Under the pieces are notes generated by a model, which was given only the letters and a program-made list of their open reading frames with translations, was not told the origin of the DNA and ran no database searches. The position numbers and the translations under genes were made by a program. This document shows positions 54,716 through 63,425 of a DNA stretch of 64,000 bases, one piece after another; positions within the stretch are counted from its first letter, which is position 1; every line of letters begins with the position of its first letter. The stretch is from Massilia sp. WG5 (lineage in GTDB: Bacteria > Pseudomonadota > Gammaproteobacteria > Burkholderiales > Burkholderiaceae_D): NCBI RefSeq assembly GCF_001412595.2, contig NZ_CP012640.2, positions 3,596,001-3,660,000 of the forward strand, in the 5' to 3' direction.

Positions 54716-55579
54716 TTACTGGTAAAGCGAGGGTTCGCCGTTGGGCCGGGTTTTGAAACGTTTATGGGTCCAGAAGTACTCGGCCGGGTTCTCGCGCACC
54801 CGCTCTTCGATGAATTCGTTCATGCGGCGCGTGGCGGCGACCATGTCGTCGCCCGGATAGTCGTCCCAGGCCGGATAGAACACCACCCGGTAGCCCTTGT
54901 AGTTGGGCAGGAAGGTCGCGACCACCGGGATCACCTTGGCCTTGGTGGCGGAAGCCAGGCGGGGCAGGGCGGTGAGGGTGGCGGCCGGGATCCCGAAGAA
55001 AGGCACGAAGCTGGCGTCCTTCTCGCCGAAGTCCATGTCCGGCAGCATGAAGTAGGGCAGGCCGTCACGCAGCGCGCGCAGGATCGGCTTGATGCCGTCT
55101 TCGCGCGTGAACAGGCGCACCGGGCCGTAGCGTTCGCGGCCGTGGCGCAGCAGGCGGTCGAAGGCCTGGTTCTTCTGCGGCGAATAAATCGTCGACAGTG
55201 GAATGACGCGCGCCGCCACGCCGGCCACGTCGAGGCAGACGAAGTGCGGGCACAACAGGATGGTCGGGCCGCTTTCCATTTCCGCCTTCGGCACCGCCGG
55301 CACGACTTCGATCAGGCCGTGGATGCGCTCGAATGGCGCCCACCAGATCAGCGAGCGCTCCAGGATGCTGCGCGAGTAGCCCATGAAATGGCGCTTGGCG
55401 ATGGCGACCCGTTCCGCTTCGCTCAGCTCGGGCATGCACAGGCGCAGGTTGGTCAGGGCGATCTTGCGGCGTTTCGGGATCGCGTAATACATCAGCCAGC
55501 CGATGGCATTGCCGATACGGCCCAGGATCGGCAGCGGCAACCAGTGCAGCAGCCACAGCAAGGCAATCAGGAACCTCAT
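54716..55579 (-). CDS. Lipid A acyltransferase (LpxL/HtrB family), second copy
   Basis: A 287-residue membrane-bound enzyme that adds a secondary acyl chain to lipid A. It has an N-terminal hydrophobic helix ([21 protein letters not shown]) and the catalytic HX4D motif HFVCLD (near residue 107), followed by [16 protein letters not shown]. It overlaps the upstream paralogue by four bases (ATGA) and precedes dapF. Acyl length and attachment site cannot be deduced. Confidence 0.92.
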   Translation of the reverse strand: MRFLIALLWLLHWLPLPILGRIGNAIGWLMYYAIPKRRKIALTNLRLCMPELSEAERVAIAKRHFMGYSRSILERSLIWWAPFERIHGLIEVVPAVPKAEMESGPTILLCPHFVCLDVAGVAARVIPLSTIYSPQKNQAFDRLLRHGRERYGPVRLFTREDGIKPILRALRDGLPYFMLPDMDFGEKDASFVPFFGIPAATLTALPRLASATKAKVIPVVATFLPNYKGYRVVFYPAWDDYPGDDMVAATRRMNEFIEERVRENPAEYFWTHKRFKTRPNGEPSLYQ

Positions 55580-56427
55580 GCGACCGCCTCGGTTTCCGGG
55601 GCTGCCACGCCTTGCGGACGCTTGTAGCGGTTATAACTCCAGAAATACTGGGATGGGCAACGCGCGATCAGTTGCTCCATCGCGCGGTTGATGGCGGCGG
55701 CCTGCTCGGCCGCAGTGCCGGACAGCTCGCCCTCGAAGGGAACGAAGCGGATCACGTAGCCGCGTCCGTGCGGCAGGCGCTCGGCGTAGGTCAGCAGGAT
55801 GTCGGCCTTGCCCAGCTGGGCCAGCTTGGCCGGCAAGGTCATGGTGTAGGCCGGACGGCCGAAGAAGGGCGCCCACACGCCTTCTCCTTCCTGCGGCACC
55901 TGGTCGGGCAGCACGCCGACGGGCTGGCCGCCGCGCAGCGCCTTGACCAGCATGCGCACGCCCGACAGGTTGGCCGGGGCCAGGTGCATGTTCTGGCGCG
56001 CGCGGGCGCCTTCGACCAGGGGTTTCAGCGCGCTCTTGCGCGGCGGACGGTACATGACCGTCAATTCCTGGCGCAGCGAGACCTGCTGGGCGGTCAGTTC
56101 GAAACAGCCCAGGTGTGGCGTCAGGAATACGATGCCACGACCAGCGTCGAGCTGGCGCTGGACCAGTTCCCAGTTTTCCATCGTGACATGGCTGGTCACG
56201 CGTTGTTGTTGCGCGCACCAAACAAAAGGCAGCTCGACGATCGCCTTGCCGGACTCGGCGATGGCAGTGCGCAGGTGGGCGCCGTAGCCCGCCAGCTCGA
56301 GATTGCTGCGTAGGCGGCGGCGATAGGAGGGAGAAGCCAGGTAGACCAGCCAGCCGAGCCCGGCGCCCAGCGCATGTAGCACAGGGAGCGGAAACACCGA
56401 CAGGAAACGGAACAAAAGGACGAGCAT
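55576..56427 (-). CDS. Lipid A acyltransferase (LpxL/HtrB family), first copy
   Basis: A 283-residue paralogue of the next gene. It has an N-terminal hydrophobic helix and the catalytic motif with glutamate (HLGCFE, HX4E, near residue 104), then GVLPDQVPQEGEGVWAPFFGRPAYTMTLPAK, given here as family blocks. The two paralogues probably add acyl chains at different positions of lipid A. It is divergent from metK, first of three genes with dapF. Confidence 0.92.
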   Translation of the reverse strand: MLVLLFRFLSVFPLPVLHALGAGLGWLVYLASPSYRRRLRSNLELAGYGAHLRTAIAESGKAIVELPFVWCAQQQRVTSHVTMENWELVQRQLDAGRGIVFLTPHLGCFELTAQQVSLRQELTVMYRPPRKSALKPLVEGARARQNMHLAPANLSGVRMLVKALRGGQPVGVLPDQVPQEGEGVWAPFFGRPAYTMTLPAKLAQLGKADILLTYAERLPHGRGYVIRFVPFEGELSGTAAEQAAAINRAMEQLIARCPSQYFWSYNRYKRPQGVAAPETEAVA

Positions 56428-56607
56428 TATTGATTCAGGGTAGAGGTGATGCGGCTTGCTTCACCAAAATTTTTTAAGGAGCGTAAAATACCACTTTGAG
56501 CAGGATCCGCGGAGTTAATGACAACTTGCGAAGCGGAATATAAATATCGCTAAAGCGTCGCAGGCAATGGTACTGCGGCATTTATCTCAACAGTATCAGG
56601 AGCCTTA

Positions 56608-57777
56608 ATGTCTTCCAATGACTACCTCTTTACTTCCGAGTCTGTCTCGGAAGGCCATCCGGACAAAGTCGCCGACCAGATTTCCGACGCCATCCTCGAC
56701 GCCATCCTCGAACAGGATCCGCGCGCGCGCGTGGCCGCCGAAACCCTTTGCAACACCGGTCTGGTGGTGCTGGCCGGCGAGATCACGACGCACGCAAACG
56801 TCGATTATATTCAAGTTGCGCGCAACACCATCAAGCGCATCGGTTACGACAACACCGATTTCGGCATCGATTACAAGGGCTGCGCGGTGCTGGTCGCCTA
56901 CGACAAGCAGTCGCCCGACATCGCCCAGGGCGTCGACGAAGGCGCCGGCCTGGATCTGGACCAGGGCGCCGGCGACCAGGGCCTGATGTTCGGCTACGCC
57001 TGCGACGAGACCCCGGAACTGATGCCGGCCGCGATCTACTACGCGCATCGCCTGGTCGAGCGCCAGTCGCAGCTACGCAAGGACGGCCGCCTGCCCTGGC
57101 TGCGCCCGGACGCCAAGTCCCAGGTCACGCTGCGCTACGTGAACGGCCGTCCGGTGTCGGTCAATACCGTGGTGCTGTCGACCCAGCACGCACCTGAAAT
57201 CAGCCACAGCCAGATCGAAGAAGCCGTCATCGAAGAAATCATCAAGCCGGTGCTGCCGAAGGAATGGCTGCAGGACACCCGCTACCTGGTCAACCCGACC
57301 GGCCGCTTCGTCATCGGCGGGCCGCAGGGCGACTGCGGCCTGACCGGCCGCAAGATCATCGTCGACACCTACGGCGGCGCAGCCCCGCACGGCGGCGGCG
57401 CCTTCTCGGGCAAGGATCCGACCAAGGTCGACCGTTCGGCAGCCTATGCCGCCCGCTATGTGGCCAAGAACGTGGTCGCCGCCGGCCTGGCGCGCCAGTG
57501 CCAGGTGCAGGTCAGCTACGCGATCGGCGTGGCCAAGCCGATCAACATCACCGTCTACACCGAAGGCACCGGCGTGATCTCCGACGAGAAGATCGCCGAA
57601 CTGGTGATGGAGCACTTCGACCTGCGCCCGAAAGGCATCGTGCAGATGCTGGACCTGCTGCGCCCGATCTACCAGAAGACCGCCGCCTACGGCCACTTCG
57701 GCCGCGAAGAGCCGGAGTTCAGCTGGGAGCGCACCGACAAGGCCGCGCTGCTGCGCGCCGAAGCCGGTCTGGCCTGA
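56608..57777 (+). CDS. metK: S-adenosylmethionine synthetase
   Basis: A 389-residue enzyme making SAM from methionine and ATP. Signatures are [19 protein letters not shown], the ATP-loop [12 protein letters not shown] and [16 protein letters not shown]. Length and sequence are standard. CAGGAGCC precedes the ATG. The 180-base leader has small hairpins (CGCTAAAGCG near 56550; CGCAG/CTGCG near 56560-56578), but I do not recognise a SAM riboswitch. Confidence 0.97.
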   Translation: MSSNDYLFTSESVSEGHPDKVADQISDAILDAILEQDPRARVAAETLCNTGLVVLAGEITTHANVDYIQVARNTIKRIGYDNTDFGIDYKGCAVLVAYDKQSPDIAQGVDEGAGLDLDQGAGDQGLMFGYACDETPELMPAAIYYAHRLVERQSQLRKDGRLPWLRPDAKSQVTLRYVNGRPVSVNTVVLSTQHAPEISHSQIEEAVIEEIIKPVLPKEWLQDTRYLVNPTGRFVIGGPQGDCGLTGRKIIVDTYGGAAPHGGGAFSGKDPTKVDRSAAYAARYVAKNVVAAGLARQCQVQVSYAIGVAKPINITVYTEGTGVISDEKIAELVMEHFDLRPKGIVQMLDLLRPIYQKTAAYGHFGREEPEFSWERTDKAALLRAEAGLA

Positions 57778-57780
57778 TGG

Positions 57781-57811
57781 CGTAGGGTGGGCACGGGGTG
57801 CCCACCCTACG
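57781..57811. repeat. Perfect 14-bp REP-like hairpin after metK
   Basis: CGTAGGGTGGGCAC (57781-57794) and its exact complement (57798-57811) flank a GGG loop. It is three bases after the metK stop. There is no T tract. The GTAGGGTGGGCAC palindrome is of a kind that recurs in intergenic regions of many proteobacteria; only one copy is in this window. Confidence 0.8.
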
Positions 57812-57869
57812 ATCGCAGGCAATACAACACAGCGGCACACCAGCAAGCCGCCCGTGTTAAACTTATGAA

Positions 57870-57936
57870 TTCCGAGGAGCGTTGCGACGAAAGATTCCTC
57901 TTTCGCCAGGCTCGGATCATCAACACCGCGCTCACG
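57870..57936 (+). ncRNA. SAH riboswitch upstream of ahcY
   Basis: The conserved SAH-riboswitch parts are in order. P1 is CCGAG (57872-57876) with CTCGG (57911-57915). The conserved core GAGCGTTGCGACG follows. P2 is CGAAAGA (57888-57894) with TCTTTCG (57899-57905), then GCCAGG before P1's second strand. The pseudoknot is GAGCG (57877-57881) with CGCTC (57929-57933). SAH riboswitches turn on ahcY when SAH builds up. The ahcY ribosome-binding site lies 22 bases downstream; the switching mechanism is not evident. Confidence 0.93.
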
Positions 57937-57968
57937 TTACTTTTTTCTTAACTTGAAAGGAGGGCGTG

Positions 57969-59384
57969 ATGAGCGCCGTACTCAAAAACACTTCCCAGGA
58001 TTACCTCGTTGCCGACATCGGCCTCGCCGCATGGGGCGAGAAGGAAATCCGCATCGCCGAAACCGAAATGCCGGGCCTGATGGCCATCCGCGAGGAATAC
58101 GCCGCCGCCCAGCCGCTGAAGGGCGCGCGCATTGCCGGTTCGCTGCACATGACCATCCAGACCGCCGTGCTGATCCGCACCCTGGAAGCCCTCGGCGCGC
58201 AGGTGCGCTGGGCCTCGTGCAACATCTACTCGACCCAGGACCACGCCGCCGCCGCCATCGCGTCGGTCGGCACCCCGGTGTTCGCCATCAAGGGCGAAAC
58301 CCTGGACGAGTACTGGGAATACACCCACCGCATCTTCGAATGGCCGGGCGACCAGCACGCCAACATGATCCTGGACGATGGCGGCGACGCCACCCTGCTG
58401 CTGCACCTGGGCGTGCGCGCGGAGAAGGACATCTCGGTGCTGGACAAGCCGGGTTCGGAAGAAGAGATCTGCCTGTTCAACGCGATCAAGGGCCGCCTGG
58501 CTGTCGATCCGCAGTGGTACTCGAAGCGTCTGCCGGAAATCAAGGGCGTGACCGAAGAGACCACCACCGGCGTGCACCGCCTGTACCAGATGCACCAGGA
58601 AGGCAAGCTGGCCTTCCCGGCCATCAACGTCAACGATTCCGTCACCAAGTCGAAGTTCGACAACCTGTACGGCTGCCGTGAATCGCTGGTGGACGGCATC
58701 AAGCGCGCCACCGACGTCATGATCGCCGGCAAAATCGCCGTGATCGCCGGCTATGGCGACGTGGGCAAGGGCTCGGCCCAGGCCATGCGCGCGCTGTCGG
58801 CCCAGGTCTGGGTCACCGAGATCGACCCGATCTGCGCCCTGCAGGCTGCGATGGAAGGCTACCGCGTCGTGACCATGGACTACGCTGCCGAACACGGCGA
58901 CATCTTCGTCACCTGCACCGGCAACTACCACGTCATCACCGAAGCCCACATGCAGAAGATGAAGGACCAGGCGATCGTCTGCAACATCGGCCACTTCGAC
59001 AACGAAATCGAAGTCGCGGCACTGAAGAAATATCAGTGGGAAAACATCAAGCCGCAGGTCGATCACGTGATCTTCCCGGACGGCAAGCGCATCATCCTGC
59101 TGGCCGAAGGCCGCCTGGTGAACCTGGGCTGCGGCACCGGTCACCCGTCCTACGTGATGAGCTCCTCGTTCGCAAACCAGACCATCGCCCAGATCGAGCT
59201 GTTCGCCAACACCGACAAGTATCCGGTCGGCGTGTACACCCTGCCGAAGCACCTGGACGAGAAGGTCGCGCGCCTGCAGCTCAAGAAGCTGAACGCACAG
59301 CTGACCACGCTGACCGAAGAGCAGGCGGCTTACATTTCGGTATCCAAGGAAGGTCCTTACAAGCCGGATCATTACCGCTACTAA
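57969..59384 (+). CDS. ahcY: S-adenosylhomocysteine hydrolase
   Basis: A 471-residue NAD-dependent enzyme that splits SAH to homocysteine and adenosine and so relieves inhibition of methyltransferases. The substrate region is [20 protein letters not shown], the NAD site is [12 protein letters not shown], and the C-terminus ends PDHYRY as in the family. It includes the ~40-residue insert seen in many bacterial forms. GAAAGGAGGG precedes; ATG 57969 is chosen over the GTG at 57966, too close to the ribosome-binding site. It is controlled by the upstream SAH riboswitch. Confidence 0.97.
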   Translation: MSAVLKNTSQDYLVADIGLAAWGEKEIRIAETEMPGLMAIREEYAAAQPLKGARIAGSLHMTIQTAVLIRTLEALGAQVRWASCNIYSTQDHAAAAIASVGTPVFAIKGETLDEYWEYTHRIFEWPGDQHANMILDDGGDATLLLHLGVRAEKDISVLDKPGSEEEICLFNAIKGRLAVDPQWYSKRLPEIKGVTEETTTGVHRLYQMHQEGKLAFPAINVNDSVTKSKFDNLYGCRESLVDGIKRATDVMIAGKIAVIAGYGDVGKGSAQAMRALSAQVWVTEIDPICALQAAMEGYRVVTMDYAAEHGDIFVTCTGNYHVITEAHMQKMKDQAIVCNIGHFDNEIEVAALKKYQWENIKPQVDHVIFPDGKRIILLAEGRLVNLGCGTGHPSYVMSSSFANQTIAQIELFANTDKYPVGVYTLPKHLDEKVARLQLKKLNAQLTTLTEEQAAYISVSKEGPYKPDHYRY

Positions 59385-59469
59385 TTTGTAGTCTGGTAAG
59401 CTTTCCGTGACATGGCGCCATCCAGCTGGGTGGCGCCGGACTTCTTACGCCCTCACGAAAGACACCGAT

Positions 59470-59823
59470 ATGCGCTTGCTCCTGACCTGGTTGATCAATG
59501 CCGCCGCCCTGATGGCGCTGCCTTACCTGATGCATTCCGTGACCGTCACCAACCTCGGCGCCGCCCTCGTGGCCGCGCTGGTGCTGGGGCTGGTCAATAC
59601 CATCATCCGTCCCGTGCTGGTCGTGTTGACCCTGCCGGTGACCGTGGTGTCGCTCGGACTGTTCATTCTGGTGATCAATGCGCTGCTGTTCTGGCTGGTG
59701 GCGCACCTGGTCGAAGGATTCCATGTTGCCGGGTTCTGGTCGGCCTTCCTGGCAGCCATCCTGTACAGCGTGATTTCGTGGGCGCTTTCTACCTTACTCC
59801 TGAATAAAGATGGAAACCCCTAA
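59470..59823 (+). CDS. Small membrane protein, 'phage holin family 4' type (PF04020-like)
   Basis: A 117-residue protein with four hydrophobic helices (about 3-22, 28-52, 58-80, 88-110) and almost no loops. It matches the YvlD/holin-4 family in pattern (VLGLVNTIIRPVLVVLTLPVTVVSLGLFILVINALLFWL in pieces). Despite the family name no phage genes are nearby; it is commonly found between ahcY and metF in Burkholderiales. The function is unknown. It overlaps metF by 14 bases. Confidence 0.83.
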   Translation: MRLLLTWLINAAALMALPYLMHSVTVTNLGAALVAALVLGLVNTIIRPVLVVLTLPVTVVSLGLFILVINALLFWLVAHLVEGFHVAGFWSAFLAAILYSVISWALSTLLLNKDGNP

Positions 59824-60652
59824 TATCAGCATCGAGTTTTTCCCGCCCAAGACCCCCGAGGGTGCGGAAAAACTGCGCGTCGCGCGCCAGAAGCTGGCGC
59901 AACTGCAGCCGAAATACTTTTCGGTGACCTTCGGCGCCGGCGGCAGCACCCAGCAGGGCACGCTCGACACCGTGCTCGAGATCCAGTCCGAAGGGCACGC
60001 GGCCGCGCCGCACCTGTCCTGCGTCGGCGGCACGCGCGAGTCGATCCGCACGATCCTGCGCGAATTCCAGGCGAAGAACATCCATCGCCTGGTGGCCCTG
60101 CGCGGCGATCTGCCGAGCGGCTACGGCGGCGCCGGCGAACTGCGCTATGCCAGCGACCTGGTCGAGTTCATCCGTCTTGAAACCGGCGACTGGTTCCACA
60201 TCGAAGTCGCCGCCTACCCGGAAATGCACCCGCAGGCGAAGTCGCCGCAGGACGACCTGCAGAATTTCGTACGCAAGGTGCAGGCCGGCGCGAACGCCGC
60301 CATCACCCAGTATTTCTATAACCCGGACGCGTATTTCCAGTTCGTCGACAACGCGCGCAAGCTGGGCGTGGACGTGCCCATCGTGGCCGGCATCATGCCG
60401 ATCACGAACTACACGCAACTGATGCGCTTCTCGGACATGTGCGGCGCCGAGATCCCGCGCTGGATCCGCCTGAAGCTGGCCAGCTTCGGCGACGACAGCG
60501 CCTCGATCAAGGCTTTCGGCCTGGACGTGGTCAGCCAGCTGTGCGAACGCCTGATCGCCGGCGGCGCACCCGGCCTGCACTTCTACAGCATGAACCAGGC
60601 GGCGGCCACCACCGCCATCTGGCAGCGCCTGCACGGGACGCCAGCGGCCTGA
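59810..60652 (+). CDS. metF: 5,10-Methylenetetrahydrofolate reductase
   Basis: A 280-residue flavoprotein that makes 5-methyl-THF for methionine synthesis. Signatures are SIEFFPPKTPEG at the start, VTFGAGGSTQQGT, ALRGDLPSGYGG and the quinone-like segment ITQYFYNPDAYFQFVD. The start overlaps the preceding small gene by 14 bases. It completes metK-ahcY-metF, three steps of the activated-methyl cycle. Confidence 0.96.
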   Translation: METPNISIEFFPPKTPEGAEKLRVARQKLAQLQPKYFSVTFGAGGSTQQGTLDTVLEIQSEGHAAAPHLSCVGGTRESIRTILREFQAKNIHRLVALRGDLPSGYGGAGELRYASDLVEFIRLETGDWFHIEVAAYPEMHPQAKSPQDDLQNFVRKVQAGANAAITQYFYNPDAYFQFVDNARKLGVDVPIVAGIMPITNYTQLMRFSDMCGAEIPRWIRLKLASFGDDSASIKAFGLDVVSQLCERLIAGGAPGLHFYSMNQAAATTAIWQRLHGTPAA

Positions 60653-60676
60653 GGCGCACCGATCGCCGCACCGACA

Positions 60677-60709
60677 AGCCCACGCGCTGCTGGCCGTGGG
60701 CTTTTTTTT
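60677..60709 (+). terminator. Intrinsic terminator after metF
   Basis: AGCCCACG (60677-60684) pairs with CGTGGGCT (60695-60702) around a ten-base loop, followed by eight T. It lies 25 bases after the metF stop and ends at the stop codon of the convergent cyclo-ligase gene. Confidence 0.9.
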
Positions 60710-61332
60710 CAGGTCACCTGGCTGCGCTCGGTAACGATCACATCCAGCGGCACATCGTGCGGCCCATGCCCGAAGCGGGCTTCCTGGTTACTGTAGGCAA
60801 TCCCCAGCGTCAACGGACGTGGCGTCAGCGCCAGGGTGCGGTCGTAGTAGCCGCCGCCATAGCCCAGCCGGTAAGCCTCGGCATTGAAGCCCAGGCAGGG
60901 AATCAGGAGGGCCGGGGGACGCTCGATGAAGCGCAGCGTGGCCGGCACCGCCACCCCCATCTCGTCGGCCAGCATCGGCTCGTCCAGCTTCCATTCCGTG
61001 AAGGCGAGCGGGGCGTTGCGCTCCATCACCACGGGCAGCGCCAGGCGCACCCCGGCCAGCGCCAGTTCCGCATAGGCCGCGCGCAGGTCGGGTTCGCCGG
61101 CCAGCGGCCAGTAGACGCCCAGCACAGGCATCTGGCGCAGGCGCCACCAGGCGACGACCTGGGCGCCGATGTGCGCGTCCCACTGGACCTTGATGGCGGG
61201 GTCGAGCGTTCCGCGCGCCGTCCTGAGCGCCTTGCGCAGCGCGGCCTTGGCCGCCTGGCTGTCGCCCGTCACGCTTGAGGCATCGGATGGCAGTCCCGGG
61301 AGGGGCCGTGGTATTCTTGATTCGCCGGTCAT
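60709..61332 (-). CDS. 5-Formyltetrahydrofolate cyclo-ligase
   Basis: A 207-residue ATP-dependent enzyme converting 5-formyl-THF to 5,10-methenyl-THF. The signature GYGGGYYDR (substrate and metal site) is near residue 160, with LGVYWPLAGEPDLR and LIPCLGFNAEAYRLG before it. The ATG at 61332 gives a 20-residue unconserved N-terminus and overlaps the divergent slt start; a GTG at 61272 would give 187 residues and leave room for promoters. The start is therefore uncertain. Confidence 0.88.
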   Translation of the reverse strand: MTGESRIPRPLPGLPSDASSVTGDSQAAKAALRKALRTARGTLDPAIKVQWDAHIGAQVVAWWRLRQMPVLGVYWPLAGEPDLRAAYAELALAGVRLALPVVMERNAPLAFTEWKLDEPMLADEMGVAVPATLRFIERPPALLIPCLGFNAEAYRLGYGGGYYDRTLALTPRPLTLGIAYSNQEARFGHGPHDVPLDVIVTERSQVT

Positions 61333-61339
61333 GGATGAA

Positions 61340-63415
61340 ATGAAGCGTACATTGAAGGTTGGTTTGATGTTTCTGTTGAAATTGTTAGCCGGCGCAAGTA
61401 TTGCTGCGTCTACATTGCTGGCGTTTTCGCCCGCATCCGCCCAGACGGCGCCGCCCGCCGCCGCCGCATCTGCCGCGTCTGCCGCTCCTGCTGCACCCGC
61501 CGCGTCTGCCGCGCCTTCCGGCATGCTGCTGCAGGCCGTTGCCGTTGCCGATGCTGCGCGCGAGCAGGATGCGCTCTTTCTGCAGTTGCGCGAGGCCGCG
61601 CGTGCGAACGATGCCGGCAAGGCGGCCGAGCTGGCGGCGCGCCTGCCCAACTACGCAATTCCCTCGTATGTCGACTATTATCGTCTCAAACCGCGCCTGA
61701 AGGACGCGCCGAACGAGGAGGTCCTGGATTTCCTGAAGCGCTACGAGGGCAGCGCCATCGCCGACCGCCTGCGCAACGACTGGCTGCTCGAGCTGGGCCG
61801 CAAGCGCGACTGGGTGAATTTCGACCGCGAACTGCCGCTGTTCGTGAAGGACGACGATTACCAGGTCAAGTGCTACGCCCTGCTGTCGCGCGCCGTGAAA
61901 GGGCAGAACGTGGCCCGGGACGCGCGCGCCCTGCTGGACAATCCGCCAATGTATGGCGAAGCCTGCGCCGCCCTGGTGGCCCAGCTGGCCCAGTCCGGCC
62001 AGTTCAGCAAGGAAGACCTGCTGGCCCAGCTGCGCCTGGCGGGCGAGATGCACGCCACCGGCCCGTCGCGCCGCACCGCGCTCCTGCTGGGCGCTTCCGA
62101 CACCCGCGCCGCCCAGGCGGTCGACTTCCCGGCGCTGGCGATGGCGCGCGGCATCGGCAGCACGCGCGCCGAGCACGAGATCTACCTGGTCGCCATCGGC
62201 CGCATGGCGCGCACCAGCCTGAAACTGGCCACCGTGGCCCTGAACAAGAATGCGTCCCGGCTGTCCGCCGAGGAACGGGCGATCGGCTGGTCGAACATCG
62301 CCCTGGCGGCCTCGCTGGTACTGGCGCCGGACGCCTACGACGACTGGCAGCGCAGCGCCGGCGCGCCCCTGTCCGAAACCCAGTTCGAGTGGAAGACCCG
62401 GATCGCGCTGCGCCGCGGCGACTGGAAGACGGTGCGCGCCACCATCGAGGCCATGCCGGCGGACCAGCGCGCGCTGCCGGCCTGGACCTACTGGCTGGGC
62501 CGTGCCGATCTGGCGCAAGGCCGGCGCGAAGCCGCGCAGGCGCTGTTCCGCCGCATCGCCGACCAGAACAATTTCTATGGCCAGCTGGCGCTCGAAGAGC
62601 TGGGCCAGCAGATCACGATCCCGCCCAGCGCATCGGGACCGATCGCGCCGACCGCGCCCGAGCTGGCGCAGATGGCCGCCAATCCCGGCTTCCGGCGCGC
62701 CCTGAAGTTCTTTTCCCTGCGCTTGCGCTTCGAGGGCACGCGCGAGTGGAACTGGGCGCTGCGCGACTTTTCCGACCGCCAGCTGCTGGTCGCGGCCGAG
62801 TACGCGCGCCAGAACGAGATCCTGGACCGCATGGTGAACACCTCGGAGCGCACCCGCACCGAATTCGACTACACCCAGCGCTTCCCGGCCCCGCACAACG
62901 ACATCCTGCACCCGACCGCGCAAGGGCTGGGCCTGGACCAGGCCTGGGTCTACGGCCTGATCCGCCAGGAATCGCGCTTCATTTCCGACGCCCAGTCCGG
63001 GGTCGGCGCCGCCGGCCTGATGCAGGTGATGCCCTCGACCGGCAAATGGGTGGCGGAAAAGATCGGCATGAGCGACTATGCCCACGGCATGCTGAGCGAT
63101 ATCCGCACCAACATCCTGCTCGGCACCAATTACCTGAACATGGTGCTGAACAATGCCGACGGCTCGCAGGTGCTGGCCACCGCTTCCTACAACGCCGGCC
63201 CGGGCCGCGCGCGCACCTGGCGCGGCCTGCTCAGCGCGCCGATGGAAGGAGCGGTGTTCGTCGAAACCATTCCATTCGAGGAAACCCGCAACTACGTGCG
63301 CAACGTGATGTCGAACGCAACGAACTACGCCGCACTGTTCGAGAAGCGTCCGCAGTCGCTCAAGGCCCGACTGGGGACGATCACGCCGCGCGGCAGCGCA
63401 ATTGGCCTGCCCTGA
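61340..63415 (+). CDS. Soluble lytic murein transglycosylase (Slt70-like)
   Basis: A 691-residue periplasmic enzyme cutting peptidoglycan between MurNAc and GlcNAc to leave 1,6-anhydroMurNAc. The signal sequence (VGLMFLLKLLAGASIAAS...) is followed by an Ala/Pro-rich linker and a superhelical U/L region (about 70-490). The catalytic SLT domain (about 525-670) has the glutamate in IRQESRF, AGLMQVMPSTGKW and ASYNAGPGRARTW. ATG 61340 is chosen (MKRTLK start); 61331 is an in-frame alternative. Confidence 0.93.
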   Translation: MKRTLKVGLMFLLKLLAGASIAASTLLAFSPASAQTAPPAAAASAASAAPAAPAASAAPSGMLLQAVAVADAAREQDALFLQLREAARANDAGKAAELAARLPNYAIPSYVDYYRLKPRLKDAPNEEVLDFLKRYEGSAIADRLRNDWLLELGRKRDWVNFDRELPLFVKDDDYQVKCYALLSRAVKGQNVARDARALLDNPPMYGEACAALVAQLAQSGQFSKEDLLAQLRLAGEMHATGPSRRTALLLGASDTRAAQAVDFPALAMARGIGSTRAEHEIYLVAIGRMARTSLKLATVALNKNASRLSAEERAIGWSNIALAASLVLAPDAYDDWQRSAGAPLSETQFEWKTRIALRRGDWKTVRATIEAMPADQRALPAWTYWLGRADLAQGRREAAQALFRRIADQNNFYGQLALEELGQQITIPPSASGPIAPTAPELAQMAANPGFRRALKFFSLRLRFEGTREWNWALRDFSDRQLLVAAEYARQNEILDRMVNTSERTRTEFDYTQRFPAPHNDILHPTAQGLGLDQAWVYGLIRQESRFISDAQSGVGAAGLMQVMPSTGKWVAEKIGMSDYAHGMLSDIRTNILLGTNYLNMVLNNADGSQVLATASYNAGPGRARTWRGLLSAPMEGAVFVETIPFEETRNYVRNVMSNATNYAALFEKRPQSLKARLGTITPRGSAIGLP

Positions 63416-63425
63416 GGAGTCCAGC

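Noticed and set aside
56428..56607. SAM riboswitch upstream of metK
   Set aside because: I looked for the conserved cores of the SAM-I, SAM-II and SAM-IV classes and saw none; only short hairpins are present.
57781..57811. Intrinsic terminator of metK
   Set aside because: The hairpin is perfect but is followed by ATCGCAGG without a T tract, so it is listed as a REP-like repeat.
59470..59823. 'Phage holin' gene as evidence for a prophage
   Set aside because: The name is a family label only; the gene lies between ahcY and metF, with no endolysin, spanin or phage structural genes around it.
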